In this document: piece after piece, positions 9,702 through 18,721 of the stretch
Layout of the letters: each line of letters begins with the position of its first letter
Position numbering within the stretch: the first letter of the stretch is position 1
Origin: Variovorax sp. SG517
GTDB lineage: Bacteria; Pseudomonadota; Gammaproteobacteria; Burkholderiales; Burkholderiaceae_C
Direction of reading: 5' to 3'
Assembly: GCF_013376045.1 (NCBI RefSeq)
Contig: NZ_JABMJG010000007.1
Location: forward strand, 124,001 to 188,000
Length of the DNA stretch: 64,000 nt
Made by a program: the position numbers and the translations under genes
The notes under the pieces: generated by a model
Database searches by the model: none
What the model was told of the DNA's origin: nothing
The model's input: the letters and a program-made list of their open reading frames with translations, nothing else

Positions 9702-11891
9702 TCAGTGGGTGGAAATCAAGTTGCGCCAGCCGAAGCGGCGCCCGATGACCGGCCGCTTCGTCGAACTGCAGTCGCCGGCGGCATTGCAGATCACGTCGCT
9801 GCCCCTCTCCCCGCTCTGCGGCTCGAAGAAGATGTCATCCCTGCCTGAGCTGTTCCGGAAGCCGGCATAGGCCCCCAGCGCATCGGACGTGCCATACGCG
9901 ATGCCTTCGGGAGCGGAGCCGCTGAAGAGGTCGATCACCATCGACCACCCGCCGTCTCCCCTGCCGGACGCACAGGCGCCCGGCTTGCCGCCGGCATCTC
10001 GAATGGTGGTCGAGAACAAACCCACGCCGCTTCCCAGCACGTCGCCGGGATAGACGATGCGCTCCCCCGCCGTCGGCAGCTTCAGATGCCAGCCACGCCT
10101 GGCATCGGAGCCGGAGAAGCTCACGCCGTGGCGCGAGACGGTGCGCAGCCCAATTTCGCCTTCCCGGGTGGAAGCGGCGCCGGCGGTCTGGGCCACGAGG
10201 TCGGCCGGTGTCGCGGTGTCCGCGCCGCCGTCGGCCGGGTCCCAGACGCCGTAGAGGTATTGCTCGGCGGTCGAGCCTTCGTCGCCGGAGGCAGGCGGCC
10301 TACCCGTGCCGAACACCACCATGTAGCCGCCGCGCGGATGCCCGACGACCACCGGCGCCGCCGTGATCGGCTGGCTGGCGCCGGCCGCGAAGAGCGGCTT
10401 GTCGTCGAGGCTGGATGCCATCGCCGCCCGAGCGTTCGGACCGACGGGCCCCAGGGCGGCCTTCCACCTGCTGCTGTCGCTGCCGCCCAGGTCGAACCTC
10501 CAGAGGTTGCCGTGCAGGTCTCCCGCATAGACGAGGTCGACATTGCCGTCGCCGTCGCGGTCCACCGGCCGCGGCGCGGACAAGCCGTTGCCGCTGCCGC
10601 TCGCCTGCGCGGCGGGCGCGGGAATCCTGAGGACCGACTTGTCGCCGTCCAGATACTGGATCCACAGCAGCGCCTTCTCGCTCCTGCTGCCGTAGCCGTT
10701 GCCCAGGATCACGGCCCTGCGCCCGTTGTTCAGCGTCGCCACTTGCAACGCGCGCTTCGAGTAGGCATCGAGCGCCGGCTGCTGGAACTGATGGCCCAGG
10801 TCATCGTCGTCGAGCGCGGTCGTGTCGATCAGCACCACGCCGGCTGCGCTGCTCTCGCCGATGCTTTCGGGCCTGGTCACGTCGAGCACGAAGTAGCCTT
10901 TGCCGCCCGCCCCCAGCGTCCCTACCAGCAGCGACTTCCAATAGGCCGCCTTCTGAACTTCGGTCATGCCGGCCGACTCCGCCGGTCCCATGTAGATGTC
11001 TGCCACGAATGCGCTGCCGTCGACGTAATACCTGTGGACGTAGCCGCCGTCGCTGAGCCGTTGAAGACCTGGCGCTGCCGCCGTACCGTAGAGGCCTTCG
11101 GGCACGTAGGCGAACTCCTCCTTGCCGGTTGTCGCGTTGAAAGCGTGCAGCATGCCGTCGTTGGCCCCTACATAGACCATCGGCGTGCGGATGGCGGAGG
11201 CGAAGGTCGCATAGCCTCCACGGGTGAAACTGCCGCGGGGCTGGCCGGCAAACCAGACGCTGGAGCCCTCGATGTCGCCGAGCACGTGGGCGCGCCTGCG
11301 CAACCCCGGTCCGGCGCCCTCGTTGCTGCGGTCACCACGCAGGAAGTCGAGCACCGCCTGGCCGCGCGCGGTGCTGCCGGCATCGGTGGCGGTGCTTGCC
11401 TTGAGAGCCGCCTTCTGCGCTTCGCTCAGATGGTTCCATCTGAACGGCACGCCCAAGCCGGCGGCCGCCGCGCGGGTGGCCGTGGCCGCCGCGGTGCCCG
11501 AGAAGCTCAGCACCTTGCGATCGCCGTCGTGCGCGCCGGCCTTTGCCATGCGGGCATCGAGCAGTTCGCTCGCAGACCACTCGGGCGCGCTCGCCAGCTT
11601 GCCGCCGGCGCCGAATTTCGTGGCGGTGAGCGTGCCCGACCCGCTCGACGGGTCGTAGCCCGCCTGGTAGACGAGCGTGCCGGTCGACAGCCTGGAGGTG
11701 CTTGCCGCGATCGAGGTCCGCCGAGGGCTGGTGTCCGCCAGGCTCCCCGCAAGGATCATCTTCGGCGACGCCGCCCCCGCCGCGGCGTTGCGCGGCATCC
11801 GCGCCTGCTGGCATTGCCCCGCATGCGCCGCGACCTGCGCCAATGACAGGCCGCACGCGACGGCGCCTCCCAGGAACTGCTTGATGTTCAT
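9702..11891 (-). CDS. pilY1: PilY1-family type IV pilus tip protein (short form)
   Basis: A 729-aa secreted protein with a signal peptide (MNIKQFLGGAVACGLSLAQV, then AHA). The C-terminal two thirds match the PilY1 beta-propeller: TPMVYVGANDGMLHAFNATT, GKGYFVLDVTRPE, and a calcium-binding loop DRDGDGNVDLVYAGD followed by LHGNLWRFDL. PilY1 acts at the pilus tip in pilus extension, adhesion and calcium-dependent control of retraction. Typical PilY1 proteins exceed 1000 aa because of an N-terminal von Willebrand A-like part. Here only about 180 residues precede the propeller and no vWA metal site (DxSxS) is seen. The minor-pilin context supports the call. Confidence 0.88.
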   Translation of the reverse strand: MNIKQFLGGAVACGLSLAQVAAHAGQCQQARMPRNAAAGAASPKMILAGSLADTSPRRTSIAASTSRLSTGTLVYQAGYDPSSGSGTLTATKFGAGGKLASAPEWSASELLDARMAKAGAHDGDRKVLSFSGTAAATATRAAAAGLGVPFRWNHLSEAQKAALKASTATDAGSTARGQAVLDFLRGDRSNEGAGPGLRRRAHVLGDIEGSSVWFAGQPRGSFTRGGYATFASAIRTPMVYVGANDGMLHAFNATTGKEEFAYVPEGLYGTAAAPGLQRLSDGGYVHRYYVDGSAFVADIYMGPAESAGMTEVQKAAYWKSLLVGTLGAGGKGYFVLDVTRPESIGESSAAGVVLIDTTALDDDDLGHQFQQPALDAYSKRALQVATLNNGRRAVILGNGYGSRSEKALLWIQYLDGDKSVLRIPAPAAQASGSGNGLSAPRPVDRDGDGNVDLVYAGDLHGNLWRFDLGGSDSSRWKAALGPVGPNARAAMASSLDDKPLFAAGASQPITAAPVVVGHPRGGYMVVFGTGRPPASGDEGSTAEQYLYGVWDPADGGADTATPADLVAQTAGAASTREGEIGLRTVSRHGVSFSGSDARRGWHLKLPTAGERIVYPGDVLGSGVGLFSTTIRDAGGKPGACASGRGDGGWSMVIDLFSGSAPEGIAYGTSDALGAYAGFRNSSGRDDIFFEPQSGERGSDVICNAAGDCSSTKRPVIGRRFGWRNLISTH

Positions 11892-11909
11892 ATCCCCCTC
11901 TCGCGATGC

Positions 11910-12599
11910 TCAATTGATCTTGTTGACCGGGTCCGGATCGAAGGAAACCTGCAGTTCGACCTTCGTGCCACCCGCCCCACCCGTGCTGCCGCGCGCTCCC
12001 GTGGCGACCGCGGTGATCCGGTACAGCGGGTATCGGCTGTTCTCGCGGTCGATGACCTCGATCCAGTACTTCGCGCCAGCCAGCGCCGGATTGCCCGCGT
12101 CCGGCGCGCCGGTGAATTGCCCGAAGGATGCGTGCTTGTTCTTGTATGCATCGCGCCCCCAGAACCGGAAGGCCTCGCTGCCGGATGCGGCAGCCACCGA
12201 ATCGCGCCCGGAGAAATAACAGATGCCCTGCGCGCAACTGTTGGCGCCGTCGTTCAGGTAGGCGCCCACCCAGCCGGTGTCCCGATTGGGGAAGACGCGG
12301 TCGTATTCGGCCCTGCGGCAGGGGTGCTCTGCGAGCGCCGAACATGCGACATAGGCCTGGCTCGCAGGATCGAACGCCAGTTGCCGGATGTCACGCTCAG
12401 CGTCCAGCAGAGCGGCTTCGGCGGCCTCGAAGGCGCGCTGGTGCTCGCGCTGGTTGCCCGCCACGGATTCGAGCAGCAGCGCCGTGTGCGCGCCTGCGAC
12501 AACGAGCAGCGCCGAGAGCAGCAGCATGGTCATCACGATGAAGAGCGAAAAGCCCTGCTGCGCCGGGCGTGCGCCAGGAAGCCCACGTGGAAACCTCAT
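11910..12599 (-). CDS. pilX: minor pilin assembly protein PilX
   Basis: A 229-aa protein starting MRFPRGLPGARPAQQGFSLF. It has a short basic leader, a hydrophobic N-terminal helix (FIVMTMLLLSALLVVAG), and the PilX-type sequence ESVAGNQREHQRAFEAAEAA right after it. The A-x-x-AE-A pattern after a membrane helix is typical of PilX/PilX_N. With PilV, PilW and PilY1 it forms the minor-pilin priming complex in the inner membrane. Its start overlaps the pilW stop as ATGA (12596-12599), indicating translational coupling. The same frame stays open far upstream, but that extension lies inside pilW and reads as low-complexity Arg/Ala. Confidence 0.86.
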   Translation of the reverse strand: MRFPRGLPGARPAQQGFSLFIVMTMLLLSALLVVAGAHTALLLESVAGNQREHQRAFEAAEAALLDAERDIRQLAFDPASQAYVACSALAEHPCRRAEYDRVFPNRDTGWVGAYLNDGANSCAQGICYFSGRDSVAAASGSEAFRFWGRDAYKNKHASFGQFTGAPDAGNPALAGAKYWIEVIDRENSRYPLYRITAVATGARGSTGGAGGTKVELQVSFDPDPVNKIN

Positions 12600-13420
12600 G
12601 GCGCCCCCAGGTCGTTGCGCAGCGAGAACACCGCGGTATAGACGCGGCGCAGCCTGCCGTCGCTGCTGGCTCGCGGTTTCCCGTCGCAGTCGACATGGCT
12701 GCCGCCCGGGTTGTTCCTGGAGGTGCCCGCGAGCTGCAGGCAGACGCGCACCGTGCGCACGCTGGCGAACTCCGCCACCTGGTCGGCCCTCACGTAGCGC
12801 ACCACCTGCCGGCTCCCGACCCCGGCGCTGACGCCGTACATGACGTCGAAGCGCTCCACACCGTCGATGACCGGCTGCGGCTTCGTGTTGCCACTGCCCT
12901 GACACCGGAGCGCACCGTCCGCGACCGAGAACTCGCTGGTGATCAGCCGGGCACTGCCAGGCGCCGCGGGATCGGCTGCATCGTATTTGCCGCCCGAGTT
13001 CCGCCCGGGTTCCTGCCCCAGGCAGTCCTTGAAGTGATCGGGATTCGGCGCGTAGCCGATTTTCAGCCGGTCGTTCGCCGAACCGCCCGGCGACTCCACG
13101 CCCTTGATCGCGAAGAACGCCGGCTCGCCCGTGAGATTGGTGCTCCTGCCAGGGTCTACATCGAAGTGGTACAGCGGCCCGGTGGCATCGATGGGGGTAT
13201 AGCCGGCCTGGCGGATCTGCTGTCCCAGCAGCCTGAACGCCAGCGCCGACGACTGGTTGAGCGCGTTGACGTCGTCGCCCGCCATGGCGACGCTGCGCAC
13301 GCCGAGCATGGTTGCGACGGACGCCAGCACGACCAGCATGCCGATGACCAGCGCGACCAGGAACTCGACCAGCGTGAGGCCGGCCTGCCGCAGCCCTTGA
13401 GTGATCACCTGGCGGGTCAT
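12596..13420 (-). CDS. pilW: minor pilin PilW
   Basis: A 274-aa prepilin starting MTRQVITQGLRQAGLTLVEF. The processing site is G/LTLVEF with Glu at mature position 5, followed by LVALVIGMLVVLASVATML. The large C-terminal domain contains QQIRQAGYTPID, characteristic of PilW-like minor pilins with their LR-L-x-QQLR-AG segment. PilW and PilX initiate pilus assembly and help place PilY1 at the tip. The start is fixed by an ATGA overlap with the pilV stop. A longer upstream frame is an artefact of the GC bias. Confidence 0.87.
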   Translation of the reverse strand: MTRQVITQGLRQAGLTLVEFLVALVIGMLVVLASVATMLGVRSVAMAGDDVNALNQSSALAFRLLGQQIRQAGYTPIDATGPLYHFDVDPGRSTNLTGEPAFFAIKGVESPGGSANDRLKIGYAPNPDHFKDCLGQEPGRNSGGKYDAADPAAPGSARLITSEFSVADGALRCQGSGNTKPQPVIDGVERFDVMYGVSAGVGSRQVVRYVRADQVAEFASVRTVRVCLQLAGTSRNNPGGSHVDCDGKPRASSDGRLRRVYTAVFSLRNDLGAP

Positions 13421-13965
13421 GGCTGCAGCACCGCGACGGCGAGTTCCATGCATGCCTTGCCCGCGGGGCAGTTCCAGGCAGGGTCCGGCGTGATCGCGTT
13501 GACGGCCGACGGTTCGCTCCATGCAATGTGAATGAACAGCAGCGCGCCCGCCGTCGGCCTGCCCTGCACGTCGGCGACTCCGCCGGGGAGCGCGTCCGCC
13601 ACCGCGCGCTTCCAGTGCCGCAGATCGTGCGCGGCAAGCTCGGCCGCGCCGCAGTTGGCAGCGGCGCCCACGCATGACGGACCGGATTCGCCCTCGTCCG
13701 CCGGCGACCAGTCCGCCACATAGGGGCTGGCCGTTGCCGCGCCCGCCGCAGGATTGGCGCGGATGCGGTCGGCCATGTCGCCAGCCAGGCGCGCGGCGAC
13801 GTTCTGGTTGCTCGCGCCGACGCTGGCGGCCAGCACGCGGATCTGCACGCCTGCGAGCGCCAGCAGTCCCAGCGAGAGCACCAGGAGCGCCACCAGCGCT
13901 TCGATCATCGAAACGCCTGCCTCGCGAACGTGCAGGCCGCGAACGGGCGGGGCTGGCATCAGCAT
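13417..13965 (-). CDS. pilV: minor pilin PilV
   Basis: A 182-aa prepilin beginning MLMPAPPVRGLHVREAG. The cleavage site is G/VSMIEALVALLVLSLGLLAL with Glu at mature position 5, and the classic PilV follow-on ALAGVQIRVLAASVGASNQN. A later segment, DMADRIRANPAAG, is typical of PilV (A-x-x-L-A-x-x-M-x-x-RIR-N). GGGAGG lies 6 nt before the ATG at 13965. A second ATG at 13959 overlaps the fimT stop as ATGA and is the alternative start. It is coupled to pilW downstream by a further ATGA overlap. Confidence 0.87.
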   Translation of the reverse strand: MLMPAPPVRGLHVREAGVSMIEALVALLVLSLGLLALAGVQIRVLAASVGASNQNVAARLAGDMADRIRANPAAGAATASPYVADWSPADEGESGPSCVGAAANCGAAELAAHDLRHWKRAVADALPGGVADVQGRPTAGALLFIHIAWSEPSAVNAITPDPAWNCPAGKACMELAVAVLQP

Positions 13966-14459
13966 GCGTCGCCTCCCTTCGCCAGACGAACGCGCCCGCC
14001 GAGTGCCAGGCACACGGCAACGGCGTTGGACGGGCCGCTGCTGCCCGACGGACGCAGGCGGAAGCTGGCCACGCCCATCGAATGCCCCATGGCGTCGAAC
14101 GACACGGCGCCGTTCGCGCTCTTTTCGACCACAACCCGGCCGTCCGGGTCTTGCCGCTTCAGGATTTCAGCGGCGTTTCCGCTACCGGCAAGCGTGTCCC
14201 AGCCGCAACTCCAGTTCCGCCCCTCGCACCCCTCGCGCTGCCGGATGGTCACGGTTTTTCCGCGCCGGACTGCCTCGGCGCGTGCATGGCTCACGCTGGC
14301 CATCAGCACCTTGGCCATGCCTTCGACCCGATACCGTTCGGCGAGCCCGTTGAAAGCGGGCAGCGCCAATCCCAGCATCACGGCCATCAGTACGATGACG
14401 GCCATCATTTCGACGAGCGTGAAGCCCCGCTCGAACGCGCAGAATCCGTGTTGGTTCAT
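13959..14459 (-). CDS. fimT: GspH/FimT-type minor pseudopilin
   Basis: A 166-aa prepilin. The leader MNQHGFCAFERG is followed by FTLVEMMAVIVLMAVMLGLA with Glu at mature position 5. The C-terminal domain matches the GspH/FimT fold (about residues 45-160, RYRVEGMAKVLMASVSHARA). Some FimT proteins bind DNA at the pilus tip and support natural transformation; whether this one does is not visible. It is the first gene of the minor-pilin operon, divergent from ribD. A GTG at 14483 in frame is an alternative start; neither has a strong Shine-Dalgarno. Confidence 0.84.
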   Translation of the reverse strand: MNQHGFCAFERGFTLVEMMAVIVLMAVMLGLALPAFNGLAERYRVEGMAKVLMASVSHARAEAVRRGKTVTIRQREGCEGRNWSCGWDTLAGSGNAAEILKRQDPDGRVVVEKSANGAVSFDAMGHSMGVASFRLRPSGSSGPSNAVAVCLALGGRVRLAKGGDAC

Positions 14460-14664
14460 GCCATGCCGCTCGTCGCCTTGCACACCGTGCCGGACAAGCG
14501 TTTCCCCCTGATCTCAATAGGCGCGAATCTTATTTTTCTGGTTCTGTACCAATCGGAATATTCCCGGAATAGCGCGACAAACGGTCAAGACAAATAGATC
14601 GGCGGAGAATTGTTTTCGACTGATTTCGAATTGACATTTGCAACGCATTTGAATTGACAAAAGA
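14460..14664. promoter_or_regulatory. AT-rich divergent promoter region between fimT and ribD
   Basis: About 205 bp, clearly richer in A/T than its surroundings, separates the pilus and riboflavin operons. A TTGACA (14631-14636) points toward ribD. A direct repeat of TGACAAAAGAA sits at the ribD start, its second copy running into the coding sequence. No FMN-riboswitch (RFN) consensus blocks are visible, so the rib operon does not appear to be controlled by that element here. Confidence 0.5.
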
Positions 14665-15786
14665 ATGACAAAAGAAAATCCGAATTTCATGATCCAGGCG
14701 CTGAATCTGGCGCGCCAGGCCGGCGCGGAAACCGATCCGAATCCTCGAGTGGGCTGCGTGCTGGTGGCACCCGACGGCACGGTGATCGGCCAGGGCCACA
14801 CCCAGCAGGTCGGCGGGCCGCACGCCGAGGTCATGGCGCTGCGCGATGCAGCGGCGCGGGGCAATTCGGTTGCCGGGGCAACTGCCTGGGTCACGCTGGA
14901 GCCCTGCTCCCACCACGGCCGCACCGGCCCGTGCTGCGATGCGCTGGTGGCGGCCGGCGTGGGCCGGGTGGTGGCGGCCATGGCCGACCCCAATCCGCTG
15001 GTCGCCGGCCAGGGCTTCGAGCGGCTGCGCGCCGCCGGGGTCGAAGTCGAGGTCGGGCCCGGCGCGGATGAAGCGCGGGAGCTCAACCTCGGCTTCTTCA
15101 GTCGCATGATCCGCAAGACGCCGTGGGTGCGGCTCAAGGTCGCGGCCTCGCTCGACGGCAAGACCGGCCTGCGCAACGGCGTGAGCCAGTGGATCACGTC
15201 CGAGCTCGCACGCGCGGACGGCCACGCCTGGCGGGCGCGCGCGAGCGCGGTGCTGACCGGCGTGGGCACCGTGATGGAGGACGACCCCAGGCTCGACGTT
15301 CGCCTCGTGCAGACCACACGGCAGCCGCGCGTGGTGGTGGTCGACAGCCAGCTCCAGACCCCCCCGGGCGCGAAGCTCTTCATGCCCGGCCGCGCAGTCT
15401 GGATCTACGCGGCGGTGCAGGATGAACGGAAAGCCGCCGCCCTCGAGGCGCGCGGCGCCACGGTCACCTGCCTGCCCAATGCGCAGGGCAAGGTCGACCT
15501 GGCGGCGATGCTGAAGGATCTTGCCCGCCGCGAGGTCAATGAATTGCACGTCGAGTCCGGCCACAAGCTCAATGGCTCGCTGCTTCGCGAAGGCCTGGTC
15601 GATGAATTGCTGGTCTATCTGGCGCCGAAATTGATCGGCGACGGGCTCGATATCGCCTCCGGTATTCACGCCAGCGGCCCGCTGACCGAATTGGCGGGCG
15701 CCCTGCCCCTCGAATTCCGAGGTCTCGAGCAGATCGGCCCCGACCTGCGCATCGTCGCCAGGATTGCCGGAAGGGATGCCTTCTAG
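14665..15786 (+). CDS. ribD: bifunctional riboflavin deaminase/reductase RibD
   Basis: A 373-aa enzyme for steps two and three of riboflavin synthesis. The N-terminal deaminase (about residues 7-125) has the zinc site GPHAEVMAL and PCSHHGRTGPC. The C-terminal reductase (about 150-365) shows RLKVAASLDGKTGLRNG, VLTGVGTVMEDDPRL and LHVESGHKLNGSLLREGLVD. The start MTKENPNFMIQALNLA is used; an internal Met at residue 9 (14689) would also give a complete deaminase. First gene of ribD-ribE-ribBA-ribH-nusB. No RFN element precedes it. Confidence 0.96.
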   Translation: MTKENPNFMIQALNLARQAGAETDPNPRVGCVLVAPDGTVIGQGHTQQVGGPHAEVMALRDAAARGNSVAGATAWVTLEPCSHHGRTGPCCDALVAAGVGRVVAAMADPNPLVAGQGFERLRAAGVEVEVGPGADEARELNLGFFSRMIRKTPWVRLKVAASLDGKTGLRNGVSQWITSELARADGHAWRARASAVLTGVGTVMEDDPRLDVRLVQTTRQPRVVVVDSQLQTPPGAKLFMPGRAVWIYAAVQDERKAAALEARGATVTCLPNAQGKVDLAAMLKDLARREVNELHVESGHKLNGSLLREGLVDELLVYLAPKLIGDGLDIASGIHASGPLTELAGALPLEFRGLEQIGPDLRIVARIAGRDAF

Positions 15787-15830
15787 CCCGCCCGCCGCGT
15801 AGCCCCTTCGTTCTCTGCGAAAATGCCGGG

Positions 15831-16487
15831 ATGTTCACCGGAATCATCACCGGCGTGGGGCGCATCGCCGCCATCCACGACCTCGGCACCACCTCCTCCT
15901 ACGGCAAAAGACTCAGCATCGAGGTGCCTGACGGCTATCTCGACGACGTCGGTCTCGGCGACAGCATCGCGCTCAACGGCGCGTGCATGACAGTCACCAC
16001 GCTCGCTCCCGAGCGCCAGCAGTTCACCATCGACATCTCGGCCGAATCGCTCGACAAGACCGCGGGCCTGACCGACGAAGGCAGCCGCATCAACCTCGAG
16101 AAGGCCCTGCGCGCGAGCGACCGCCTCGGCGGCCACATCGTCTCGGGCCACGTCGACGGCATCGGCAGCGTCAGCAAGTTCGAGCCGGTCGGCGAAAGCT
16201 GGGAACTGCGCGTAGTCGCTCCGCCCGAGCTGGCCCGCTTCCTCGCCTACAAGGGTTCGATCACCGTCAACGGCGTGAGCCTCACGGTCAACAGCGTCGA
16301 GGACATCGTCGGCGGCGCGGAGATCAGCATCAACCTGATCCCGCACACCGTCGAGAACACTTCGCTGGGCGGCCTGAAGGCCGGCTCGAAGGTCAACCTC
16401 GAAATCGACACCGTGGCGCGCTACGTGGAGCGCATGCTCCAGGCGGGCGTGCTCGCACCGACTCCATCCAAGGACATCTCCAAATGA
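15831..16487 (+). CDS. ribE: riboflavin synthase, alpha chain
   Basis: A 218-aa enzyme that dismutates two 6,7-dimethyl-8-ribityllumazines to riboflavin. It has the usual two tandem lumazine-binding repeats: [12 protein letters not shown] with NGACMTV in the first half, and [14 protein letters not shown] with [10 protein letters not shown] in the second. Length is normal. TGCGAAAAT, an extended -10 look-alike, ends 6 nt before the ATG and there is no Shine-Dalgarno, so an internal leaderless promoter is possible. The stop overlaps the ribBA start as ATGA. Confidence 0.96.
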   Translation: MFTGIITGVGRIAAIHDLGTTSSYGKRLSIEVPDGYLDDVGLGDSIALNGACMTVTTLAPERQQFTIDISAESLDKTAGLTDEGSRINLEKALRASDRLGGHIVSGHVDGIGSVSKFEPVGESWELRVVAPPELARFLAYKGSITVNGVSLTVNSVEDIVGGAEISINLIPHTVENTSLGGLKAGSKVNLEIDTVARYVERMLQAGVLAPTPSKDISK

Positions 16488-17641
16488 ACGCCTCCGTCAC
16501 GCCGATCGGCGCCGCTTCCCGCGCCGCGCGCGCACCAGCCCCGATCTCCTCGGTCGAAGAGATCGTGGCCGAGCTCGCAGCCGGCCGCATGGTGATCCTG
16601 GTCGACGAGGAAGACCGCGAGAACGAAGGCGACATCGTCATCGCGGCCGACCACATCACGCCCGAGGCGATCAACTTCATGGCCCGCCATGCGCGCGGCC
16701 TGATCTGCCTGACGCTCTCGCGCGAGATGTGCGAGCGGCTGCAACTGCCGCCGATGGTCCAGCGCAACGGCGCCAAGCACTCCACCGCCTTTACCGTGTC
16801 CATCGAGGCGGCCGAGGGCGTGACCACCGGCATCTCCGCTGCCGACCGCGCGCGCACGGTGCAGGCTGCCGTGGCGCCCAACGCCGTGGCCGCCGACCTG
16901 GTGCAGCCCGGCCACATCTTCCCGCTGCAGGCGGTGGACGGCGGCGTGCTGATGCGCGCCGGCCATACCGAAGCCGGCTGCGACCTTGCCGCCATGGCCG
17001 GCTGCTCGCCCGCCTCGGTGATCTGCGAGGTGATGAACGAAGACGGCACCATGGCCCGCCTGCCCGACCTGCAGGTCTTCGCGGCCGAGCACGGCCTGAA
17101 GATCGGCACCATCGCCGCGCTCATCGAGCACCGCAGCCGCGTCGAATCGCTGGTCGAGAAGGTCGGCTGCCGCGAGATCCAGACCGCCTGGGGCAGCTTC
17201 ACCGCCCACGCCTTCCTCGACAAGCCCAGCCACGGTGTGCACCTCGCGCTGGTGCGCGGCAAGTGGGCGCCCGAAGAGACGGTGTCGGTGCGCGTGCACG
17301 AGCCGCTGTCGGTGCTCGACGCGCTCGAGATCAACCGCTCGCTGCACTCCTGGAGCCTGGACGCCAGCCTCTCGCACATCGCGAACGAGGGCAAGGGCGT
17401 GGCCGTGCTGCTGAACTGCGGCGAGACCGCCGGCGAGCTGCTCGCGCAGTTCGACGGCACCGCCCGCCCCGCGCAGGCACCCGAGCGCGGCCGCATGGAC
17501 CTGCGCAGCTACGGCATCGGCGCGCAGATCCTGCGCGAATGCGGCGTGCACAAGATGAACCTGCTGGGCACGCCGCGGCGCATGCCCAGCATGGCAGCGG
17601 GCTACGGCCTCGAGATCGCCGGCTACCTCACGAAAGACTGA
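16484..17641 (+). CDS. ribBA: bifunctional DHBP synthase / GTP cyclohydrolase II-like RibBA
   Basis: A 385-aa protein starting [16 protein letters not shown], with an ATGA overlap to ribE. The N-terminal DHBP synthase (about residues 25-220) has [20 protein letters not shown] and [14 protein letters not shown], converting ribulose 5-phosphate to dihydroxybutanone phosphate. The C-terminal part (about 225-385) resembles GTP cyclohydrolase II, but I do not see the zinc Cys triad (C-x10-C-x-C) or the usual GE-x-H-R start. GTP cyclohydrolase activity may therefore be lost, as in some other proteobacterial RibBA proteins, with a separate RibA elsewhere. The terminal motif [13 protein letters not shown] is retained. 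Confidence 0.93.
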   Translation: MNASVTPIGAASRAARAPAPISSVEEIVAELAAGRMVILVDEEDRENEGDIVIAADHITPEAINFMARHARGLICLTLSREMCERLQLPPMVQRNGAKHSTAFTVSIEAAEGVTTGISAADRARTVQAAVAPNAVAADLVQPGHIFPLQAVDGGVLMRAGHTEAGCDLAAMAGCSPASVICEVMNEDGTMARLPDLQVFAAEHGLKIGTIAALIEHRSRVESLVEKVGCREIQTAWGSFTAHAFLDKPSHGVHLALVRGKWAPEETVSVRVHEPLSVLDALEINRSLHSWSLDASLSHIANEGKGVAVLLNCGETAGELLAQFDGTARPAQAPERGRMDLRSYGIGAQILRECGVHKMNLLGTPRRMPSMAAGYGLEIAGYLTKD

Positions 17642-17646
17642 AGACC

Positions 17647-18114
17647 ATGCAAGGTGCAAACAAGGGAGCGGACGCGAAGCCGCTGAACGGAAAGGGCCTG
17701 CGCATCGGCATCGTGCAGGCGCGCTTCAACGCCGATATCACCGACGCGCTGGCCTCGGCCTGCCTCTCGGAGCTAGAGGCGCTGGGCGTGGCCGCCAGCG
17801 ACATCCACCACCTGCAGGTGCCTGGCGCGCTCGAAGTGCCCGTGGCGCTGCAGGCGCTCGCCGAGCGCGGCGGCTATCACGCGCTGGTGGCGCTGGGCTG
17901 CATCATCCGCGGCGAGACCTACCACTTCGAGCTCGTGGCCAACGAGTCGGGCTCCAGCGTGAGCCGCGTTGCCCTCGACTACCGCCTGCCCATCGCCAAC
18001 GCGATCCTCACCACCGAAAACCTCGAACAGGCCGTCGCCCGCCAGACCGACAAGGGCCGCGACGCTGCCCGCGTGGCTGTCGAAATGGCGCAACTGCTGG
18101 CCACCCTTTCATGA
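17647..18114 (+). CDS. ribH: 6,7-dimethyl-8-ribityllumazine synthase
   Basis: A 155-aa enzyme condensing the pyrimidine intermediate with dihydroxybutanone phosphate, the penultimate riboflavin step. Motifs are [24 protein letters not shown] and [20 protein letters not shown], the last containing the catalytic His. The start lies 5 nt after the ribBA stop. The end overlaps nusB by ATGA, the ribH-nusB coupling common in proteobacteria. A longer open frame upstream in the same phase overlaps ribBA and is rejected. Confidence 0.96.
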   Translation: MQGANKGADAKPLNGKGLRIGIVQARFNADITDALASACLSELEALGVAASDIHHLQVPGALEVPVALQALAERGGYHALVALGCIIRGETYHFELVANESGSSVSRVALDYRLPIANAILTTENLEQAVARQTDKGRDAARVAVEMAQLLATLS

Positions 18115-18665
18115 CCGAAGACCGCTCCAAGTCCCTCAAGGCCCTGAAGGCCGCCGGCGAAAAGCCCAAGCAGTCCCGCGTGGGCCTCACCAGCACCGGC
18201 GTGCGCAAGGCCGCGGCCAAGTCGAACCGCACCCGTGCGCGCGAATTCGCGCTGCAGGCGCTCTACCAGCACCTGGTGGGCCGCAACGACCCGACCGACA
18301 TCGACCACTTCACGCGCGACCTCGCCGGCTTCCACAAGGCCGACGCGCTGCATTACGACGCGCTACTGCACGGCTCCATCGAAGGTGCCGAGCAGCTCGA
18401 CGCACTGATCCGCCCGCTGCTCGACCGCAAGTTCGAGGAAATCTCGCCCATCGAGCACGCCGTGATGTGGATCGGCGTCTACGAATTCCAGAACTGCCCC
18501 GACGTGCCCTGGCGCGTGGTGCTCAACGAGTGCATCGAGCTCGCCAAGGAATTCGGCGGCACCGACGGCCACAAGTACGTGAATGCCGTGCTCAACGGCC
18601 TGGCGCCGCAGCTTCGCCCGCTCGAAGTGGAAGCCGACCGGGCTTCCGGAAAAGCAAGGGCATGA
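18111..18665 (+). CDS. nusB: transcription antitermination factor NusB
   Basis: A 184-aa all-helical RNA-binding protein that with NusE binds boxA in rRNA antitermination complexes. The N-terminal basic tail of about 40 residues precedes the NusB fold, which starts [18 protein letters not shown]. The family C-terminal signature [20 protein letters not shown] and [10 protein letters not shown] is present. It is translationally coupled to ribH by ATGA and followed by a further ATGA that opens a 19-codon minicistron before the aminotransferase gene. Confidence 0.95.
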   Translation: MTEDRSKSLKALKAAGEKPKQSRVGLTSTGVRKAAAKSNRTRAREFALQALYQHLVGRNDPTDIDHFTRDLAGFHKADALHYDALLHGSIEGAEQLDALIRPLLDRKFEEISPIEHAVMWIGVYEFQNCPDVPWRVVLNECIELAKEFGGTDGHKYVNAVLNGLAPQLRPLEVEADRASGKARA

Positions 18666-18721
18666 GCGGCACCGCTCGGCCGACCGAGGGCGCACGGCGC
18701 CGCAGCCTGGGGGTGCGATGA
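18662..18721 (+). CDS. possible 19-codon minicistron linking nusB and the aminotransferase
   Basis: The nusB stop overlaps an ATG (ATGA, 18662-18665) that opens a 19-codon frame, [19 protein letters not shown]. That frame ends in a TGA overlapping the aminotransferase ATG (18718-18721). The two exact stop-start overlaps suggest that ribosomes could travel through and couple the two genes. It could also be accidental spacer; there is no evidence that the peptide is functional. Confidence 0.35.
   Translation: MSGTARPTEGARRRSLGVR

Noticed and set aside
14460-14664. FMN riboswitch upstream of ribD
   Set aside because: I looked for the conserved RFN blocks on the plus strand and found none.
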